Below, piece after piece: positions 1-8,958 of a stretch of DNA of 64,000 nt; the first letter of the stretch is position 1; every line of letters begins with the position of its first letter. Under the pieces are notes generated by a model, which saw nothing but the letters and a program-made list of their open reading frames with translations, ran no database searches and was not told the DNA's origin. The stretch covers positions 1 to 64,000 of the forward strand of contig JAHBXQ010000007.1 of the NCBI GenBank assembly GCA_019636345.1, read 5' to 3'. The stretch comes from Pirellulales bacterium (GTDB lineage Bacteria; Planctomycetota; Planctomycetia; Pirellulales; Lacipirellulaceae). A program made the position numbers and the translations under genes.

Positions 1-84
1 CATGCCAATCGCGGCGACGACGGCGCACGCCGCAAAACGAGCCCTCAGTCGTCGGAACACAAGTGCGGCAATATTGCCCTTCAT
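1..84 (-). CDS. N-terminus of an exported protein, cut by the window edge
   Basis: Reading leftward from an ATG at 84, 28 codons stay open to the edge. They encode a basic start followed by a hydrophobic alanine/valine stretch, which looks like a signal peptide. The sequence GAAAGGCG lies about 10 bases upstream of the ATG and could be a ribosome site. Nothing of the mature protein is visible, so no function can be given. It could also be a chance open frame. Confidence 0.45.
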   Translation of the reverse strand, partial: MKGNIAALVFRRLRARFAACAVVAAIGM

Positions 85-331
85 CGTGGCGCCTTTCAGT
101 GTTGAGATCGGGCGAGCGGTTTAGTAACGAGATGAGTTGCCAGCGCACTTCCGTGCCGTCCCGCTTGCGCGCGGGTCAGCAACGCGCTTCCAATGAGATC
201 TGCCGAGAAGTCCGTTCATGAAAGTCCGAGAACCAGTTGCCGAATCTGACCGCGGCGAAGGAAGTCATTGACATCAGCGGACGCTTCGCTTGCGCGGCAG
301 TCGCGATCGGGGCTCTGCAACTGCTCCTCGC

Positions 332-760
332 CTATTTCTTCTTGGGGACGTCGAAGTTCAGTTCGATCGCGTCTTGGCCGGCCTCGACCACGAGCGGTTC
401 CGTCGTAAAGTCCGCAGGCACCCGCTCCAAGTCTTGCGGCGATTTGGACGCATCGTTGGGATCAATGCACGAGACGCTGACGTGGTACCTGCCGGGCAGC
501 AGTCCGTCTCCCGGCAGGTACGACCCGACCACGAACTTGCCGTCCGTCTTGAACGGCCCCGAACCGGGCCGGGCGGGGGTCGACGCCGAGGATTCAAAGG
601 GAGAAAACGTGACATATCCCGGAAAGGGCCACGCCCCGCCGCCGTAGGTGACGCGACCGGCGACCGGAACCAGCGGCTTGTCGTTGCCGCCGCATCCCGC
701 CGCTGCGGCCGCGGCGAACAACAAGGACCCTAATACAAGTTGGTTGGTTGTCTTGAGCAC
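332..760 (-). CDS. Small lipoprotein of the DUF1559-partner type
   Basis: This 142-residue protein begins with a lipoprotein signal: a hydrophobic alanine-rich segment ending in AAAGCGG, with the lipidated Cys near residue 22. The mature part, with VPVAGRVTYGGG followed by short beta strands and a GRYHVSVSCID stretch, resembles the carboxypeptidase-regulatory-like single beta-sandwich found in small planctomycete lipoproteins. It lies 42 bases after the DUF1559 gene on the same strand, so the two are probably co-transcribed. The start is GTG at 760, with no strong ribosome site. No enzymatic residues are seen. Its role is unknown, but the pairing recurs twice more in this window. Confidence 0.8.
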   Translation of the reverse strand: MLKTTNQLVLGSLLFAAAAAAGCGGNDKPLVPVAGRVTYGGGAWPFPGYVTFSPFESSASTPARPGSGPFKTDGKFVVGSYLPGDGLLPGRYHVSVSCIDPNDASKSPQDLERVPADFTTEPLVVEAGQDAIELNFDVPKKK

Positions 761-802
761 GAGGCGAACGATCAGGCAGGAAGGAAACGCATCCCAAACG
801 CA

Positions 803-1861
803 CTACTGCGACACGGCGCCGGATTCTCCGCCGGAAGTCGTGCCGAGAGCGTTGTACAGATAGTAGTCGATGTCCTCGCTCACAAAATGGACCGAAGCGT
901 CCCCCATCAGCAGATGAGCGCCGGAAGGGTGATGGCTCTTGTACCCGCTATTGCGCCAGTAATCTTCGATGACGTTTTCGTTGAGCGCGTTGAACGTGAT
1001 ATGAGTCGAGGCAAAGACGATGACGTTGCTGAACAGGGCGTTGCGGTTGTTGTGAGCCGGGATTGTTTCTCCGGCCATGATGGTGTTCGAGACCCCGTCC
1101 TCGACCTGCCGGAGCGTCACCGCCACCGTGGTGCGGCCGAACATCCCGACAAACGCCCCGTCCTGACCGCAAGGGCCGCTTCGGCCGGCCGGATAACAGG
1201 GATTCGACTCCAAGGCGCCGGTGGTGGAACCGTAGTTGAGCCCCATGCACACCAGGCGCGCCTGCTCGAACGCCAACCTCGGCGGGCCTGCCGACACGTA
1301 ACAACGGTCGGGTTGCGTCGGCCCCACCGAGGCGACGTACCAGTTGCCCTGCAGAGGGAACGGCGGTTGCGGCAGGAAGAAGCCCGAGCGATCGTACCGA
1401 TCGTTGAACAGGGGCTGGCCCGCCACGGGGTCGCTCGGACACACGAACTGCGGCAACTTCAGGCCGTCAAGCGCAGCTCGATTGGCCGCGGAACTCGGCG
1501 CCCAGCTAATGTCGCCGACGCTCTTGGGAACCATGTCGAAGCTGGCAACGACCGCAGCCAGTTCCATGTACGGCATGATCTGCGTGACGTAGTTCCAGTG
1601 ATTCACGGCGCCAGGCTTCATCAGCTCGTCGAACGACCTTCCGTTGTTCGGGTAAAACGCGCCGTAGGGCAACCTGCGGTTCGCGCTCTCGAAATTCGAA
1701 AAAGCGAGGCCGATTTGACGGAGGTTGTTGGCGCATTCCGAACGACGCGCCGCCTCACGCGCCGCCTGGATCGCCGGCAGCAACAGCGCGACCAAGACGC
1801 CGATAATGGCGATCACCACCAACAGCTCGACCAAAGTAAACGCCCGAGAAGTGCGTTTCAT
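803..1861 (-). CDS. DUF1559 family pseudopilin-like protein
   Basis: This 352-residue protein starts with a type IV prepilin-like signal: a short basic leader, then RAFTLVELLVVIAIIGVL, with the Glu at position 5 of the mature pilin. AIQAAREAARRSECANNLRQ follows, typical of DUF1559. Near the C-terminus lies the H-X9-D motif (HPSGAHLLMGDA), here with Ala after Asp rather than Gly. The family is greatly expanded in planctomycetes; members are thought to be processed by a prepilin peptidase and to form surface or secretion structures, but function is not established. The ATG at 1861 is chosen because it begins the leader peptide and has AGGAAA about 10 bases upstream. The open frame extends further back without support. 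Confidence 0.93.
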   Translation of the reverse strand: MKRTSRAFTLVELLVVIAIIGVLVALLLPAIQAAREAARRSECANNLRQIGLAFSNFESANRRLPYGAFYPNNGRSFDELMKPGAVNHWNYVTQIMPYMELAAVVASFDMVPKSVGDISWAPSSAANRAALDGLKLPQFVCPSDPVAGQPLFNDRYDRSGFFLPQPPFPLQGNWYVASVGPTQPDRCYVSAGPPRLAFEQARLVCMGLNYGSTTGALESNPCYPAGRSGPCGQDGAFVGMFGRTTVAVTLRQVEDGVSNTIMAGETIPAHNNRNALFSNVIVFASTHITFNALNENVIEDYWRNSGYKSHHPSGAHLLMGDASVHFVSEDIDYYLYNALGTTSGGESGAVSQ

Positions 1862-2537
1862 GATGCGCCGCTTTCCTGACGACTGCGAATGCGCAGTCCG
1901 CGTGAATAAGTCGGATCGGTGAATTGCGACGAGCAAAGCTTGGCAGCCCCGACGCGTCACCGAACGGATGATGAGAGGAACAAAGTTCGCGATTCCGGGT
2001 TGTCGGACGCCCCGCCGGCCGCGTTGAAGTCCGCGTTCGCCGGAAGCGTTCTGCAGGTCGCTCGAACTGCAATTTCAAATGTAACAACGACGGGCATCGG
2101 CGAAATTTTCAATTGCGCAAATCTGTTTCTGAATTGCGATCTTGCACACGACGACCGGGTGCGGGCTTGTGCCGCGCACGTTCGCCAGCGGCGAATCGCC
2201 CGGCCATGCGGTGCGCTCGACGCCGGACCTATGAGGCGACCAATCGCGTGGTTCCCTGAGGCAAACGCAGTTCGGTGCTGCACATTGCTCTCTTTTCCCA
2301 TGCTGGTTGCGGAGCCGACGTCCGGCTTGAAAGGACTGGGAGAGAGCGAACCGGTCAGAAAGATCGTCGGTCGCAAATGCAATATGTTTTTGCACAATTA
2401 CGACATTCTCCGTCGGCCTCGTCGCCGCAATTGCAGGTAAATTGTTGTGTGAATGGCGATCGACGGGTCCCGCGTCAGACGCGTTGCGAGAGTCGATCGT
2501 CCCGTCCTCTGTCTCCTCCTCGGCGCCCGTCGTCCCC
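1862..2537. other. Divergent intergenic region, DUF1559 gene / xylR-like gene
   Basis: This 676-base gap separates two divergent genes and must hold both promoters. It is more AT-rich than its surroundings. It has several TTGC/GCAA half-sites, including an 8-bp palindrome TTGCGCAA at 2113-2120 and an AT-rich stretch around 2380-2450. These could be regulator or promoter elements, but no single site can be assigned from one sequence. No credible gene or RNA was seen. Confidence 0.5.
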
Positions 2538-3746
2538 ATGCCTGAACAGCCTCGCGTCGCTCTGCTTGTCGAGACGGCCCGCGGATTCGGCCGCGATTTT
2601 CTTCGCGGCGTGGCCCGCTATGCGCAGCTTCACGGCCCGTGGAGCTTCCACATTACCGCGGGCGACTACCGCCACGCGGTGCCGAAGATGCGCACCTGGG
2701 GAGGGGCCGGCATCATCGCTCGCATTCCCGACGAGCAAACCGCTCGGGCGATTCTGGAAGCCAACGTCCCCACGGTCGCCCTAGGACTGACCGATCAACA
2801 AATGCAGCCCGACAGTCCGCTGGCCGCGTTCTCGGAGGTCAGTTCGGATCCGCGGCAGGTCGCGTCGATGGCGGCCGAGCATCTTCTGCAACGGCGATTC
2901 CAGCATTTCGCCTACGTGGGACTGGATGATCGGGCGTGGTCGCGACGTCGCGAGGTCGTTTTCGCGCAACTTTTGACGCAGGCAGGATACGGAGTCCACT
3001 CCTACAAGCAGCCGAAGCGCGCCCAGGATCGGGTTTGGGAGCGCGAACAAGCGATCCTCGCCCGCTGGCTGGACGATCTTCCCCGGCCGGTCGGACTGTT
3101 CGCCTGCAACGACGACCGTGGTCGCGAGGTGCTCGAAGCCTGCACGATCGCGGGGCTTCGGGTGCCCGAGGACGTCGCCGTCGTGGGCGTCGACAACGAC
3201 GAGGTGTTTTGCGCGTTGGCCAATCCTCCGCTCTCCAGCGTGGCGCTGAACGCCGAGACGGCCGGCTATCGAGCCGCGGAACTGCTCGACGGCATGATGA
3301 GCGGCAAGGTCCGCAAGCCGAAGCGGATCGTCGTCGAGGCTTTGCACGTGGTGACGCGGCGGTCGTCCGACATTGTGGCGGTCGAGGACCCCGACGTCGC
3401 GGCCGCACTGCAGTTCATCCATCGCGAGAAGGGATGCAACATCTCGGTCGATTCGGTCGTCGAGGAGGTCGCGGTGTCGCGCCGGCATCTTGAGAAGCGA
3501 TTCCGCGAGACGATCGGGCGGACGATCCTCGACGAAATCCAGCTCACGCGGCTCGAACGGGCGAAGCGACTGCTGTTGGAAACGACCTTTCCCGTGTCGA
3601 AGGTCGCCGATTTTTCGGGGTTCGGGACGGCGGCGTACTTCATCCAGTTCTTCCAACGGCGCGTCGGGGTCACGCCGCGGCGCTATCGTCAGGAACTCGG
3701 CTACACCGCCGGCGTCGCGCGCCCGCAGCCGCAGAACGCCCAGTAA
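2538..3746 (+). CDS. xylR: XylR-like transcriptional regulator (LacI-type sensor plus AraC HTH)
   Basis: This 402-residue protein has the architecture of E. coli XylR. The N-terminal 280 residues form a periplasmic-binding-protein-like sugar sensor (RVALLVETARGFGRDFLRGV, then FACNDDRGREVL and VGVDNDEVFCALANPPLSSV). Residues about 290-395 form an AraC-type double helix-turn-helix (VSRRHLEKRF and a second motif around FSGFGTAAYFIQFF). XylR-type proteins sense xylose or a related pentose and activate catabolic genes. The gene faces a xylan-degradation cluster tail to tail, so regulating that cluster is the natural inference. The ATG at 2538 is chosen because it begins the conserved domain; the open frame runs 32 codons further upstream without family similarity. 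A paralogue lies at 52412-53584. Confidence 0.9.
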   Translation: MPEQPRVALLVETARGFGRDFLRGVARYAQLHGPWSFHITAGDYRHAVPKMRTWGGAGIIARIPDEQTARAILEANVPTVALGLTDQQMQPDSPLAAFSEVSSDPRQVASMAAEHLLQRRFQHFAYVGLDDRAWSRRREVVFAQLLTQAGYGVHSYKQPKRAQDRVWEREQAILARWLDDLPRPVGLFACNDDRGREVLEACTIAGLRVPEDVAVVGVDNDEVFCALANPPLSSVALNAETAGYRAAELLDGMMSGKVRKPKRIVVEALHVVTRRSSDIVAVEDPDVAAALQFIHREKGCNISVDSVVEEVAVSRRHLEKRFRETIGRTILDEIQLTRLERAKRLLLETTFPVSKVADFSGFGTAAYFIQFFQRRVGVTPRRYRQELGYTAGVARPQPQNAQ

Positions 3747-3779
3747 GCTCGCAACCAGAGCGCGTCTTCCCAGCGGCGG

Positions 3780-4859
3780 CTACGGCGTGCGCTCGCCGGA
3801 AACGATCTGCAGAACGGCCCGGATATATCCCAACGCATACGCCATCCCCGCGTGCCACGGGGCGCTGCAGGCCATTTGCGGCGCGTGGTCGGGGATGACC
3901 ACCCCGTTGAAGCCGTTCTCGTGAAGAATTCGCAGCACGCGGGCGAGGTTCACGTCGCCGTCGTCGACGAACGTCTCGCGGTAGTCGGGGACTTTGCCCG
4001 CGACGTTGCGCAGATGGACGTATCCGACGGCGCCTTGCCGGGCGTACTTGGCGACCGTTTCGTAAACGTCCCCCTCGGTCATCTCGGCGATGGTGCCGAT
4101 GCAGAATTCCAGTTTGTTCGCCGGGCTGGGACGGCGGTCGAGAATCTGCTGGAACATGCGGGGCTGGAACACGAGTCGCGCCTGCCCGCGCATCGTCGGC
4201 ATCGGCGGGTCGTCGGGGTGAGCCGCCAGGGCGACGCCCGCCTCCTCGGCCACGGGGAGCACCTCGTCCAGAAACTCGCCGTGCCGCCGCCACAGCGTCT
4301 CGTGGTCGACCGGCGGCACGAACCCCTCCGCTGCATGCGGGTCGACCACCATGTTCCACGCCATGCCGCGCGGCATCGGTTCGTCGTAAGGGCCGTCCAT
4401 TCCCACCGACGTCGCCCCCCCGCGGGCAAAGGGCCCGGTCGTTCGCCCGCAGACTCCCGCGATGCTGAAGTTATATCCCATGATCGGGATGCCGGCCGCC
4501 CCGACGCGGCGGACCGTTTCCTTGACGTTCTCGTAGTGGACCGCTTTGCGCGGGCCGTCCAGCAGCACGTCGTGCCAGTGGGCGGGGTCGAAGTTCTCGA
4601 TCGCTTCGAGTTCGAGTCCCGCGTCGTTCACCCGCCGTCGCATCTCGACGAGCTGCTCGACGGTCCACAAGACGTCCGGGTCGCCGGCCAAGCCCCATCC
4701 GCCGAGCGCCCCGGTCGGTTGGTTGTCGTGGGCGCCGTGATCCCCGCCGCGAAAGTAATCGACCAGATGCGCCACGATGTGCGTACACCCCGCCTGCCGG
4801 GCGAACTGCAAGTTCTCCGGCGTGAGCATGTGACGATAGAGACCGAGACCGAGATGCAT
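3780..4859 (-). CDS. uxuA: Mannonate dehydratase
   Basis: UxuA dehydrates D-mannonate to 2-keto-3-deoxygluconate, a cytoplasmic step of hexuronate breakdown using a divalent metal. The 359-residue protein shows family motifs in order: FDPAHWHDVLLDGP, IPIMGYNFSIAGVCGR, AAHPDDPPMPTMRG (metal-binding His/Asp region), LEFCIGTIAEM and GYVHLRNV. No signal peptide is present. It is the last gene of the xylan cluster, 90 bases after the GH3 gene. A uronate enzyme here fits a substrate with glucuronic acid side chains, released by the GH67 enzyme at 13128-15755. Glucuronate isomerase (UxaC) is not in the window. The start at 4859 removes a 20-residue upstream extension that lacks family similarity. 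Confidence 0.93.
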   Translation of the reverse strand: MHLGLGLYRHMLTPENLQFARQAGCTHIVAHLVDYFRGGDHGAHDNQPTGALGGWGLAGDPDVLWTVEQLVEMRRRVNDAGLELEAIENFDPAHWHDVLLDGPRKAVHYENVKETVRRVGAAGIPIMGYNFSIAGVCGRTTGPFARGGATSVGMDGPYDEPMPRGMAWNMVVDPHAAEGFVPPVDHETLWRRHGEFLDEVLPVAEEAGVALAAHPDDPPMPTMRGQARLVFQPRMFQQILDRRPSPANKLEFCIGTIAEMTEGDVYETVAKYARQGAVGYVHLRNVAGKVPDYRETFVDDGDVNLARVLRILHENGFNGVVIPDHAPQMACSAPWHAGMAYALGYIRAVLQIVSGERTP

Positions 4860-4949
4860 GGAGGGGCGAGTGGCCAGGGGGAAGAGAGGTGAAGCTCGGC
4901 GGAGTGTCGCGCACGCCAATCGTCATGTCGCGTCGTTTGGCGGGGCGAC

Positions 4950-7241
4950 TCAGCCTACGACCAGGGTCGTCGATTGCAGTTCGACGGAATTCGGGCCGAC
5001 CATCACGGTGAACGCGCCCGGCTCGACGACGAACTGTTTGTCGATGTTCCAGAACGCCAGCCGGTCGGGGGTGAGGGGGAGCGCCACCGTGCGGGTCTCG
5101 CCGGGGGCGAGCGTGATCCGCTCGAACCCTTTGAGCTCCTTGACCGGCCGGGTCGACGAACTGACCTCGTCCCGGACGTACATTTGAACGACCTCGTCCC
5201 CGATGCACTTTCCGACGTTGGTCACGTCCACGAGCACGTGCGTCGACTCGCCCCGGGCGATTCGCGCTTTCTCTAACCGCGGCGGACTGAACTGAAACTG
5301 CGTGTAGCTGAGCCCGAAGCCGAAGGGGAACAACGGCGCCGTCGTGTCGAACAGGTACCCGCGCCGGGCCGAGGGGCGGTGGTTGTAGTACGCGGGAACG
5401 TGTCCCACGGAGCGGGGGAACGTGATCGACAGCTTTCCCCCCGGGCTGAAATCGCCGAACAACGCCTGGGCGACGGCGGGACCGGTTTCCTGGCCGAGGT
5501 ACCAGCACTCGAAGATCGCGTCGGCCTTCTCCGCCAGATTGCGAATCGACAGAGGCCGGCCGTTGAACACGAGCGCCACAATCGGCTTGCCGAGTTCGGC
5601 GATTGCGTCGACCAGTTCGTCCTGCAGGCCGAGCAGATCGAGGTCGGTGCGATCGCCCATGTGGACCGCGTCCCACGCCTCTCGCGAGGTTTGTTCATTC
5701 CCCCCGAGGGCGAGGACGACGACGTCGGCCCGGCGCGCAAGCTCGACCGCCTCGGCGATCGTGCGACGATCCTCGACCGGGTCGTTCGGGACGACCTCGT
5801 CCTGCCACCACGAACCTCCGATCGTGATCTTGCAGCCTTCGTGATAGAGGACGTCGACCGCGTCGCCGACCCGCTCGCGGATCCCCGACAGCACCGTCGA
5901 ACTCCGCTTCGGTTGGCCGCTGTAGCCCCCTAACAGCTCGCGATCGGCGTTGGGGCCGATCACGGCGATTGTCCGCACCGTCTCGGCCGACAGGGGAGCG
6001 ACGCTTCCTTCGTTCTTGAGCAGCGTGATCGTTTTCTTGGCCGCTTCGAGCGCCAGCGCCGCATGCTCAGGGCGTCCGACGACTCGTTCGGCTTCGGCCG
6101 GATCAACGTACGGGTCCTCGAACAAGCCGAGCTGAAACTTCTGGGCCAACAGCGGGGCGACCAGCGCGTCGAGTTCCGCTTCGGCGAGCGTTCCCTCCTC
6201 AACCAACTCGACAAGATGTTGATAGCAATCGGGCTCGGGGAGTTCGATGTTCACTCCTGCGCGCACGGCCAACAGGGCCGCTCCTTTGCCGTCATCGGCT
6301 AGGTGATGCCCGTACAACCCGGGCCGATCGGCCAATTCGCGGATCGCGTAGTAGTCGGAGACCACGGTCCCGGCGAATCCCCACTCGCCGCGGAGAACGT
6401 CGCGCAGCAGCCAGCGGTTGGCGTGCGAGGGGACGCCGTCGATCTCGTTGTACGAGGCCATCACGCTCATCGCCCCGGCTCGCTTGAGGACGGTCTGGAA
6501 CGGTGCGAGAAACGTCTCGCGAAGTACGCGCTCCGAGACGCTCACCGGGGCGCAGTTCGTGCCTGATTCGGGCTGTCCGTGGGCGGCGAAGTGCTTGAGC
6601 GTGGCGACGACCCGCGACTTGTCTTGGAAGGCGCGATCCCCCTGGAATCCCTGCACGGCGGCGACCCCCAACTCGCCGACGAGATACGGATCCTCGCCGA
6701 ACGTCTCCTCGACGCGTCCCCACCGCGGGTCGCGAGCGACGTCGACGACGGGGGTGAGGGCCTGATGGGCTCCGCGGACGCGAGCCTCGAGCGCCGTCAT
6801 GGCGTAGAGCCGCTCGACCAGATCGGGGTCGAACGTGGCGCCCAGTCCGATCGGCTGCGGGAAGCTGGTCGAGTCAATCGCCGCTTGGCCGTGGAGGCAC
6901 TCTTCGTGGAAGAAGACGGGGATCCCCAGCCGGCTGTTCTCGATGAAGAACTTCTGAATCGCGTTAGTCAATTCGGCGGTTTGCCGGGGCCCGAGTCCGC
7001 CGGCGGAGTCGCTGGGTCGTCCCACCTGCCCCAGCCCGTGTCCGTGCCCGAATCGCGCGCGGGCCTTCGCCTCGTCGAACTCGCCGGCCTCATCGACCAG
7101 ACAGTCGGCTTTCTCGCGCCAGACGCAGGTCATCTGCGCGGCCTTCTCTTCCAGCGTCATCCGCGACAGTAGATCGGCGACGCGCTCGGCGACGGGGAGC
7201 GAAGCATTACGAAACGGGACGATTTCGAGCACGGCGGACAT
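4950..7241 (-). CDS. Glycoside hydrolase family 3, probable beta-xylosidase/beta-glucosidase
   Basis: This 763-residue GH3 enzyme has the usual three parts: a TIM barrel (about 20-320), an alpha/beta sandwich (about 370-590) and a fibronectin-III-like C-terminal domain with the VTNVGKCIGDEVVQMYV pattern. The barrel shows the KH pair at about 216-217 and the nucleophile Asp at about 296 in VVSDYYAI. No signal peptide is seen, so it probably works in the cytoplasm on imported xylo-oligosaccharides, unlike the GH10 and GH43 enzymes upstream. GH3 specificity cannot be read from sequence alone; the neighbours favour xylosidase. The start is the ATG at 7241. The open frame continues 117 codons upstream as Arg/Ser-rich shadow sequence that overlaps the GH43 gene. 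Confidence 0.92.
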   Translation of the reverse strand: MSAVLEIVPFRNASLPVAERVADLLSRMTLEEKAAQMTCVWREKADCLVDEAGEFDEAKARARFGHGHGLGQVGRPSDSAGGLGPRQTAELTNAIQKFFIENSRLGIPVFFHEECLHGQAAIDSTSFPQPIGLGATFDPDLVERLYAMTALEARVRGAHQALTPVVDVARDPRWGRVEETFGEDPYLVGELGVAAVQGFQGDRAFQDKSRVVATLKHFAAHGQPESGTNCAPVSVSERVLRETFLAPFQTVLKRAGAMSVMASYNEIDGVPSHANRWLLRDVLRGEWGFAGTVVSDYYAIRELADRPGLYGHHLADDGKGAALLAVRAGVNIELPEPDCYQHLVELVEEGTLAEAELDALVAPLLAQKFQLGLFEDPYVDPAEAERVVGRPEHAALALEAAKKTITLLKNEGSVAPLSAETVRTIAVIGPNADRELLGGYSGQPKRSSTVLSGIRERVGDAVDVLYHEGCKITIGGSWWQDEVVPNDPVEDRRTIAEAVELARRADVVVLALGGNEQTSREAWDAVHMGDRTDLDLLGLQDELVDAIAELGKPIVALVFNGRPLSIRNLAEKADAIFECWYLGQETGPAVAQALFGDFSPGGKLSITFPRSVGHVPAYYNHRPSARRGYLFDTTAPLFPFGFGLSYTQFQFSPPRLEKARIARGESTHVLVDVTNVGKCIGDEVVQMYVRDEVSSSTRPVKELKGFERITLAPGETRTVALPLTPDRLAFWNIDKQFVVEPGAFTVMVGPNSVELQSTTLVVG

Positions 7242-7326
7242 GGCGGATTCAGGGCACGGGAGAGGATGCGCAAGGCGCGAGGATGCCAACACGATAGACG
7301 ATCGAGACCGGCGGGTCGCCGTAGGA

Positions 7327-8916
7327 TCAACGCTCGACGACCTCGAAATCAAACCAATCGAAATCAGCGGGCGTCGATGCCCGCTGGCCGGGGCCCGCGG
7401 CGAACATGCCGAGGTAAACGCCGGTGAAGCCGCCGATCCGCTCGCTGGACAGGTCCTGCGGCGAGGCGCCGCCCAGCGGCAACGCTTCTCCCCCCGCGGT
7501 GATGCAGAAGAACTGGTACTCCGTGGGCGACGCGATGACCTTGAGCACGACGTCTCCCGGCGGCAGAGGGCGGAGCTCCACCGGCCCGACAACCTCTCCT
7601 TTGAGCACCCGGCGGAGCGTCGCCGTGCGGCCGCCGTCGCGACGGGTCACGACCAACGCGTAGTAGTTCGCATCGTTGCCGCGCACGACGAGGCCCGCTT
7701 CTTCGCCGTCGCTCTGCGGATCGAACGACAGCTTCGTCTGCACGATGCAAGCGAGGGCCGTTTGCCGGCGCCCGACGAACGCCGGCGAGTCCTGCGCCCC
7801 GAGCGGGACCGCCGAGCCGTGCAGCCGGAGATACCCAGGGCGCTCGCTCAGCGACCAATCCTCGGCGCGGGGATTGCGGAGAAAGTTCCAGGCGAAGTCG
7901 AGTTTCGGGGCCTCGAACTCGTCGCGCTGCGGCAGCGTCGGCCAGGGGTGCGGCGGCAGCGCGGGGGCCGGGGTCTCGATCTCCATCTTTCCCGCCGTAC
8001 CGATCGTCGGCCAGCCGTCGTCGTCCCAGACGACCGGGGCGAGGAACGTCTCGCGGCCCAGGTGGTGCACCCGGCCTCCCTGCGGGCGGATGCCCAGGAA
8101 TACGGTCCACCACCCGGCGGGGGTCTCGACGAAGTCCGCGTGTCCCAGCGCCTGCACGGGATGTTCGGGCCGATCGACATGCGTCAAGATCGGGTTGCGG
8201 GGACACGACTCGTACGGTCCCCAGGGCGACTTGCTGCGAGCGATCGTCACCGCGTGGTTGAAGCTCGTTCCCCCCTCGGCGATCAGCACGTAGTACCACC
8301 CGTCGCGCTTGTAGAGGTGCGGTCCCTCGGCCCACACGCCCCCCGTGCCGCGCCAGATTTCCTTCATCTCGCCCACGAGCTTGCCCGCGGCGAGGTCGAG
8401 CTGCTGCAGTCCGATGTATCCGTCCCCTCCGCCGACATGCCGCATGTAGTAGACGGTCCCGTCGTCGTCGAAGAAGAGCGAGGGGTCGATTCCCTCGCGA
8501 TCGAGCCAAACGGGCTCGGACCACGGCCCGGCCGGGTCGGTCGCCGTGCAGAAGAAATTGCCTCCGCCCCAGACGTTGGTCGTAACCAGATAGAACACGC
8601 CGTCGTGATGGCGGATCGTCGGCGCGAAGATTCCCGCAGAGGGACGCATCTTCTCCAGGTTCAACTGCGACGGGCGATCGAGACAGTGCCCGATTTGTCG
8701 CCAGTGGACGAGATCGCGGCTGTGAAAGATCGGCGCCCCGGGAAAGTACTCGAACGTGCTGTGGACGAGGTAGTAGTCGTCGCCGGCGCGACAGACGCTC
8801 GGGTCGGGATAGAACCCCGCTTGAATCGGATTCTGAAACGTCGGCTCGGCCCCGCGGGAGGCGCCCGTCACGGCGAGGCAGGCGAACCAACCAGCGATGG
8901 CGATTGTGCGGAACAC
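7327..8916 (-). CDS. Secreted GH43 beta-xylosidase
   Basis: This 529-residue protein has a signal peptide (first ~23 residues, cleavage near SRGAEP). A five-bladed GH43 propeller follows: the catalytic base Asp38 in FYPDPS, the pKa-modulating Asp144 in IDPSLFFDDDG and the acid Glu197 in WAEGPHLY. Residues about 330-529 form the concanavalin-like domain typical of XynB-type beta-xylosidases. The enzyme would trim xylose or arabinose from xylo-oligosaccharides outside the cytoplasm. The start is GTG at 8916, supported by AAGGGAG about 11 bases upstream. It lies 42 bases after the GH10 gene and 85 bases before GH3. Activity on xylosides versus arabinofuranosides cannot be separated by eye. Confidence 0.92.
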   Translation of the reverse strand: MFRTIAIAGWFACLAVTGASRGAEPTFQNPIQAGFYPDPSVCRAGDDYYLVHSTFEYFPGAPIFHSRDLVHWRQIGHCLDRPSQLNLEKMRPSAGIFAPTIRHHDGVFYLVTTNVWGGGNFFCTATDPAGPWSEPVWLDREGIDPSLFFDDDGTVYYMRHVGGGDGYIGLQQLDLAAGKLVGEMKEIWRGTGGVWAEGPHLYKRDGWYYVLIAEGGTSFNHAVTIARSKSPWGPYESCPRNPILTHVDRPEHPVQALGHADFVETPAGWWTVFLGIRPQGGRVHHLGRETFLAPVVWDDDGWPTIGTAGKMEIETPAPALPPHPWPTLPQRDEFEAPKLDFAWNFLRNPRAEDWSLSERPGYLRLHGSAVPLGAQDSPAFVGRRQTALACIVQTKLSFDPQSDGEEAGLVVRGNDANYYALVVTRRDGGRTATLRRVLKGEVVGPVELRPLPPGDVVLKVIASPTEYQFFCITAGGEALPLGGASPQDLSSERIGGFTGVYLGMFAAGPGQRASTPADFDWFDFEVVER

Positions 8917-8958
8917 CGAGTCGTCACTCCCTTCTTAAGCAAGTCGGCGAGTCGCAGA

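Noticed and set aside
7242-7592. N-terminal extension of the GH3 protein
   Set aside because: The open frame runs 117 codons upstream, but that part is Arg/Ser-rich, overlaps the GH43 gene and has no similarity. The ATG at 7241 begins the fold.
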